A DNA stretch of 14,630 nt, from assembly GCA_020850375.1 (NCBI GenBank), contig JADZET010000444.1, positions 1 to 14,630 of the forward strand, read 5' to 3'. Positions 14,612 to 14,630 of the stretch are shown in pieces (within the stretch, counting starts at the first letter, position 1; every line of letters begins with the position of its first letter). The stretch comes from Phycisphaeraceae bacterium. Lineage in GTDB: Bacteria > Planctomycetota > Phycisphaerae > Phycisphaerales > Phycisphaeraceae. Made by a program: the position numbers and the translations under genes. The notes beneath the pieces were generated by a model. It saw only the letters and a list, made by a program, of their open reading frames with translations. It was not told the origin of the DNA and did no database searches.

Positions 14612-14615
14612 CCTC
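14612..14615 (-). promoter_or_regulatory. Shine-Dalgarno site of the 92-aa unknown gene
   Basis: GAGG on the minus strand, 7 nt before ATG 14604. Weak on its own, but the in-frame upstream stop makes this the only plausible start nearby. Confidence 0.4.
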
Positions 14616-14630
14616 AATGCAGGGACGTAC

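Overview
The window is GC-rich, gene-dense DNA from a Gram-negative bacterium. Two gene blocks converge on a hairpin terminator near 6680. Outer-membrane efflux parts and lipoproteins indicate a double membrane. The style (high GC, ATGA-overlapping operons, a CzcA-type efflux operon with small accessory proteins) would fit a planctomycete or a similar environmental lineage. That assignment is an impression, not something the sequence proves.

The left block (1-6567, + strand) starts inside a membrane-attached c-type cytochrome. It continues as a nearly complete molybdenum cofactor (MoCo) operon: moaA, a small AhpD/CMD-like gene, moaD, moaE, moeA, moaC, a mogA/moaB-type gene, a TauE/SafE (TSUP) permease and mobA. 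From the CMD-like gene to the permease almost every junction is an ATGA-type overlap, so translation is probably coupled. MoaA and MoaC make cPMP from GTP; MoaD and MoaE turn it into molybdopterin; MogA and MoeA adenylylate it and insert molybdate; MobA adds GMP to give the bis-MGD cofactor. Together with the cytochrome, this suggests the operon serves a respiratory molybdoenzyme of the DMSO-reductase superfamily, for example a nitrate-reductase-like complex encoded before position 1. That enzyme is not in the window. A MoeB-type activator of MoaD and a molybdate importer are also absent.

The middle (6568-6916) has no convincing gene. It holds the shared terminator and one copy of an 83-nt imperfect repeat.

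The right block (6917-14018, - strand) is a heavy-metal efflux operon, read right to left: a small exported Cys-rich protein, an outer-membrane factor, a His-rich membrane fusion protein, a CzcA-type HME-RND pump and a small lipoprotein. The pump carries the Asp/Asp/Glu proton-relay signature of CzcA-like transporters, so divalent cations such as Zn, Co or Cd are the likeliest substrates. The two flanking small proteins have no firm assignment, but their positions tie them to the pump. A candidate promoter and the second copy of the imperfect repeat lie upstream (14127-14238). Beyond them is a 92-aa unknown gene on the same strand. No regulator of the efflux operon is visible.

I saw no tRNA, rRNA, CRISPR array, insertion sequence or phage gene. 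The most unusual features are the repeat pair flanking the efflux operon, the two uncharacterised efflux partners, the departures from consensus in MoaA, and the CMD-like gene inside the MoCo operon.
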